The notes under the pieces were generated by a model. It was given only the letters and a program-made list of their open reading frames with translations, had not been told where the DNA came from and ran no database searches. A stretch of 15,331 bases of DNA from an uncultured Ruminococcus sp. (GTDB lineage Bacteria; Bacillota; Clostridia; Oscillospirales; CAG-382), in the NCBI GenBank assembly GCA_902783535.1, contig CACZRJ010000015.1:1-15331 (forward strand), given 5' to 3'. Each line of letters starts with the position of its first letter. The stretch's first letter is position 1. This document shows, one piece after another, positions 13,012 to 15,331 of the stretch. The position numbers were made by a program, and so were the translations under genes.

Positions 13012-13965
13012 ATGCCTTTTACCACCACCGCACTGCAGGTCCTCCTGCTGATGGCCTATGCCGTCCCCGGCTTTCTGTTCGTTGAATGCGGAATGCTGAA
13101 CGCCGGGCATATCACACCGATCTCCAAGATCCTCGTTTACGTGTGTCAGCCCTGCCTTGAAGTCTATGCCTTCTGTTCCGCGAAACGCTCGCCCTCGCTG
13201 CTTGCCGACATGGGCTGGTTCTTTCTTCTCTGTACCACGCTGCAGGTGATCGTCATCCTGATCATTTTCCTCGCGGTCAGAAAAACGGGAAAGACGGATA
13301 CGCAGAAAATCCGTTCCAGGATCTGTGCGTTTGCCGGCACCTTCGGAAACGTCGGATTCTTCGGCATTCCGCTCCTTCAGGCTCTGCTGCCGGAAGCGAT
13401 CGCGGCCGATGCCGTGGCTCTGTCCGCCGTTTTCGCCGTATCCATGAACTGGCTCGCATGGACCGTCGGCCTCTGGATGATCACGGGCGAGAAGAAGCAT
13501 GTCCGCGTCCGCGCGCTGCTTCTGAATCCGGCAACCATCGCGCTTGCCGTCGCTCTTCCGCTTTTTCTGACGGAAACGCAGCTGCCGGACGCGCTGGACG
13601 GGGCGATCGCCTTATGCGGCAGGATGGCGACTCCGCTATGCATGATCGCGCTCGGAATGCGGCTGGCGGCGATAAAGTGGAAAACCATCGTCACGGACGC
13701 CTACGCCTGGATCGCAGCCGCCGGGAAACTGACGTTGCTTCCGCTGCTTGCGTTTGCCGTATGCTTCTTCCTTCCGCTTCCGGCATATCTGAAAGCCACG
13801 CTCTTCCTGCTATGCTGCTGCCCGACGGCGTCGGCCGTTCAGAACTTCAGCGAGATCTATCTGCGCGAGGACGCTGGAAAAGAAACGGCCGCCGACACCG
13901 TCCTGCTTTCCAACATCCTCTGCATTCTGACCATTCCCCTGCTTGCATTACTCGTCCGGCTTTAG
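13012..13965 (+). CDS. AEC-family transporter (auxin efflux carrier-like permease)
   Basis: The 317-residue product is an integral membrane protein with about ten hydrophobic segments in two halves. Family landmarks are FGNVGFFGIPLL at about 121-132, LNPATIALAVALPL at the start of the second half, PLCMIALGMRL, and CCPTASAVQNFSEIYL near the C-terminus. Bacterial AEC members carry small organic acids such as malate and malonate, or are of unknown substrate; the substrate here is not readable. The start ATG 13012 has a full AAAGGAGG 10 bases upstream. The longer frame from 12949 overlaps the promoter. murI follows after 29 bases with no terminator, so the genes are probably co-transcribed. Confidence 0.9.
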   Translation: MPFTTTALQVLLLMAYAVPGFLFVECGMLNAGHITPISKILVYVCQPCLEVYAFCSAKRSPSLLADMGWFFLLCTTLQVIVILIIFLAVRKTGKTDTQKIRSRICAFAGTFGNVGFFGIPLLQALLPEAIAADAVALSAVFAVSMNWLAWTVGLWMITGEKKHVRVRALLLNPATIALAVALPLFLTETQLPDALDGAIALCGRMATPLCMIALGMRLAAIKWKTIVTDAYAWIAAAGKLTLLPLLAFAVCFFLPLPAYLKATLFLLCCCPTASAVQNFSEIYLREDAGKETAADTVLLSNILCILTIPLLALLVRL

Positions 13966-13994
13966 ACCGGGCGGCTTCGCCAAGGAGTATTCAT

Positions 13995-14831
13995 ATGCCT
14001 CTTCCCGTCATCGGCGTCTTTGATTCCGGACTCGGGGGCCTGACCGGATTCCGCAAATTGCGCGAACTTCTTCCGGATCATCCCCTCGTCTATTTCGGAG
14101 ACACCGCCAGGGTTCCTTACGGAACCAAAAGCAACGACACCATCGTCCGGTTCGCAAAACAGGACGTTCGTTTTCTTCTCTCTCAGTCCGCTTCCTCCGT
14201 CTTCATCGCATGCGGAACCGTTTCTTCGGTCGCGCTGGACGACCTGCGGGCGACTTTCGGCATTCCGTTCACCGGCGTTGTGGAGCCGGCGGCCAGGGAG
14301 GCTTTCAGGATCGCCTCTTCAAAAGAAGGAAAGGTCCTGATCCTCGGAACCGACGCGACCATCCGGTCACGCTCGTACGAATCCAAACTGATCACTCTGG
14401 ACCGCGGCCTGTCGATCCGGAAAAAAGCCTGCCCTCTGTTCGTCCCGCTCGCCGAGAACCTTCACGCCGGGCGCGGCGACAGGGCTGCCGAGGCGGCCGC
14501 GCATTCCTATCTTGACGAGTTCGTCGATTTCCGACCCGACGTCATCATTCTGGGCTGCACGCACTTCCCGCTGCTTTCTGACATCATTTCGGACATCCTG
14601 CCGGATTCCGCGCTCATTTCTGCCGGAGAAGAAGCAGCAAAGGAAGTTGCCGCGGCTGTTTCAAAGTCGCCTTCACGCCGAAGAAAAAATGCTTCCCCGT
14701 CCTGCGTGAAAGAAGCTTTCTTCACGTCGGGAGACGCGAACACGTTCGCTTCCGACGCCTCCGTATATCTCGGGAGGAAAATCGAAAAAGCGGAGCATGT
14801 CCATATCGAATCCTTTGAGGAGGACACTTGA
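13995..14831 (+). CDS. murI: Glutamate racemase
   Basis: MurI converts L-glutamate to D-glutamate for the peptidoglycan stem peptide by two catalytic cysteines. The 278-residue product (usual 255-290) shows GVFDSGLGGLT with Asp10-Ser11, VYFGDTARVPYG (32-43) and the first cysteine motif IACGTVSS (Cys73). It also shows the second cysteine motif IILGCTHFPLL (Cys188, Thr189, His190) and a C-terminal FFTSGDANTF. The first motif normally reads C-N-T; the Asn that contacts the substrate is Gly74 here. The rest of the active site looks intact. An insert rich in Ser, Arg and Lys (about 224-237) is present near the C-terminus. ATG 13995 has AAGGAG 7 bases upstream, and the frame open further upstream is a shadow of the transporter gene. 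Confidence 0.9.
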   Translation: MPLPVIGVFDSGLGGLTGFRKLRELLPDHPLVYFGDTARVPYGTKSNDTIVRFAKQDVRFLLSQSASSVFIACGTVSSVALDDLRATFGIPFTGVVEPAAREAFRIASSKEGKVLILGTDATIRSRSYESKLITLDRGLSIRKKACPLFVPLAENLHAGRGDRAAEAAAHSYLDEFVDFRPDVIILGCTHFPLLSDIISDILPDSALISAGEEAAKEVAAAVSKSPSRRRKNASPSCVKEAFFTSGDANTFASDASVYLGRKIEKAEHVHIESFEEDT

Positions 14832-14833
14832 AA

Positions 14834-15331
14834 ATGACCCCGGTATTTATTGATATTTACGGCGAACAGCGCTCAAAGGACAACCCGGAAGCCGAGCCGG
14901 ACGCATTCGGATTCCGCGTCGGCGGAAAGATGTGGAAATCCTCCGACGGAATAAAAATCACATACAAAGAGCCGGCGGAATCCGGAACGGGCAGCACGAT
15001 CACGACCGTCACCGTCATGCGGAACCGCGTTGTTTCCGTCAACCGCGTCGGCTATCTCAACGCCGGAATGATCTTTGAGGAAGGAACGCCGCACGTATGC
15101 GTGTACGACGCCGGATTCCTGCAACTGCAGATCTCCCTCAGGACACATCAGCTGATCCATTCCGTCACCGAGTCCGGCGGGTGCATCGACATCGATTATT
15201 CCATTGAGATCGGCGGCCAGTCCGAAAGCAGGAACCGCCTCAAGATCACCGTTACGCCGGCCGTTCCGTCCGTCCGTCGGCAGAGCGGACGCCCGGGAGG
15301 CGCTTCTTCCGGCTCCGGCGCGCAGCAGTAG
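14834..15331 (+). CDS. DUF1934 (YwiB-like) beta-barrel protein
   Basis: The 165-residue product ends with TAG at the last three bases of the window. It shows the DUF1934 pattern of a small calycin-like beta barrel: ITYKEPAESGTGSTITTVTV, a VVSVNRVG turn, a MIFEEGTPH strand, then LQLQISLRTHQL and a GGCIDIDYSIEI strand. A Gly/Ser/Arg-rich tail of about 20 residues follows. The family is widespread in Firmicutes and its function is not established. ATG 14834 is favoured because AGGAGG lies 10 bases upstream, inside the end of murI. A TTG at 14828 that overlaps the murI stop is only 4 bases from that site. The gene is coupled to murI. Confidence 0.85.
   Translation: MTPVFIDIYGEQRSKDNPEAEPDAFGFRVGGKMWKSSDGIKITYKEPAESGTGSTITTVTVMRNRVVSVNRVGYLNAGMIFEEGTPHVCVYDAGFLQLQISLRTHQLIHSVTESGGCIDIDYSIEIGGQSESRNRLKITVTPAVPSVRRQSGRPGGASSGSGAQQ

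Overview
The window looks like chromosomal DNA of a moderately GC-rich Gram-positive anaerobe-type lineage, most likely Bacillota, class Clostridia, possibly Oscillospirales. This is inferred from strong AGGAGG-type ribosome binding sites, sigma-A promoters, the rpmH-rnpA-yidD-yidC-jag order, a CarD/CdnL regulator, a DUF6273 lipoprotein, a DUF1934 protein and lipoprotein signal peptides. No sequence search was possible, so the taxon is uncertain. I see no tRNA, rRNA, CRISPR array, insertion sequence or phage gene.

Left region (1-3440). A possible gene tail ends at 108 and is followed by a bidirectional terminator. Three minus-strand genes then form one probable operon read from 3380 down to 329. 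They encode a Gfo/Idh/MocA oxidoreductase, a lipoprotein with TPR-like and DUF6273 domains, and a lipoprotein with a repeat-built acidic stalk and a probable beta-sandwich. The operon has an extended -10 promoter that diverges from the promoter of the next gene.

Middle region (3500-9780), all plus strand. First comes a membrane-anchored LytM/M23-fold protein whose metal-site residues are largely missing, with its own promoter and terminator. Next is a CarD-family regulator, also with its own promoter and terminator. A three-gene operon follows: an alpha/beta hydrolase with a TTG start, a MurF-type ligase with an N-terminal membrane domain, and a D-Ala-D-Ala ligase. The last two supply and attach the D-Ala-D-Ala end of the peptidoglycan stem peptide. 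The operon ends at a terminator shared with the convergent jag gene.

Right region (9790-15331). The conserved rpmH-rnpA-yidD-yidC-jag(khpB) operon runs on the minus strand, covering ribosome assembly, tRNA maturation, membrane protein insertion and RNA binding. Unlike the classical arrangement there is no dnaA on the other side of rpmH. A divergent plus-strand operon sits there instead: an AEC-family transporter, glutamate racemase (murI) and a DUF1934 protein that ends at the last base of the window.

Peptidoglycan is the recurring theme: a degenerate LytM protein, MurF, Ddl and MurI lie within 11 kb. No clearly new multi-gene system stands out. The best leads are protein-level departures from family consensus (LytM active site, YidC groove residue, MurI Cys motif, Ddl loop, MurF membrane domain) and an RNA-level layout at the ddl start, where a hairpin separates the Shine-Dalgarno from the start codon and a second pairing could mask the Shine-Dalgarno.
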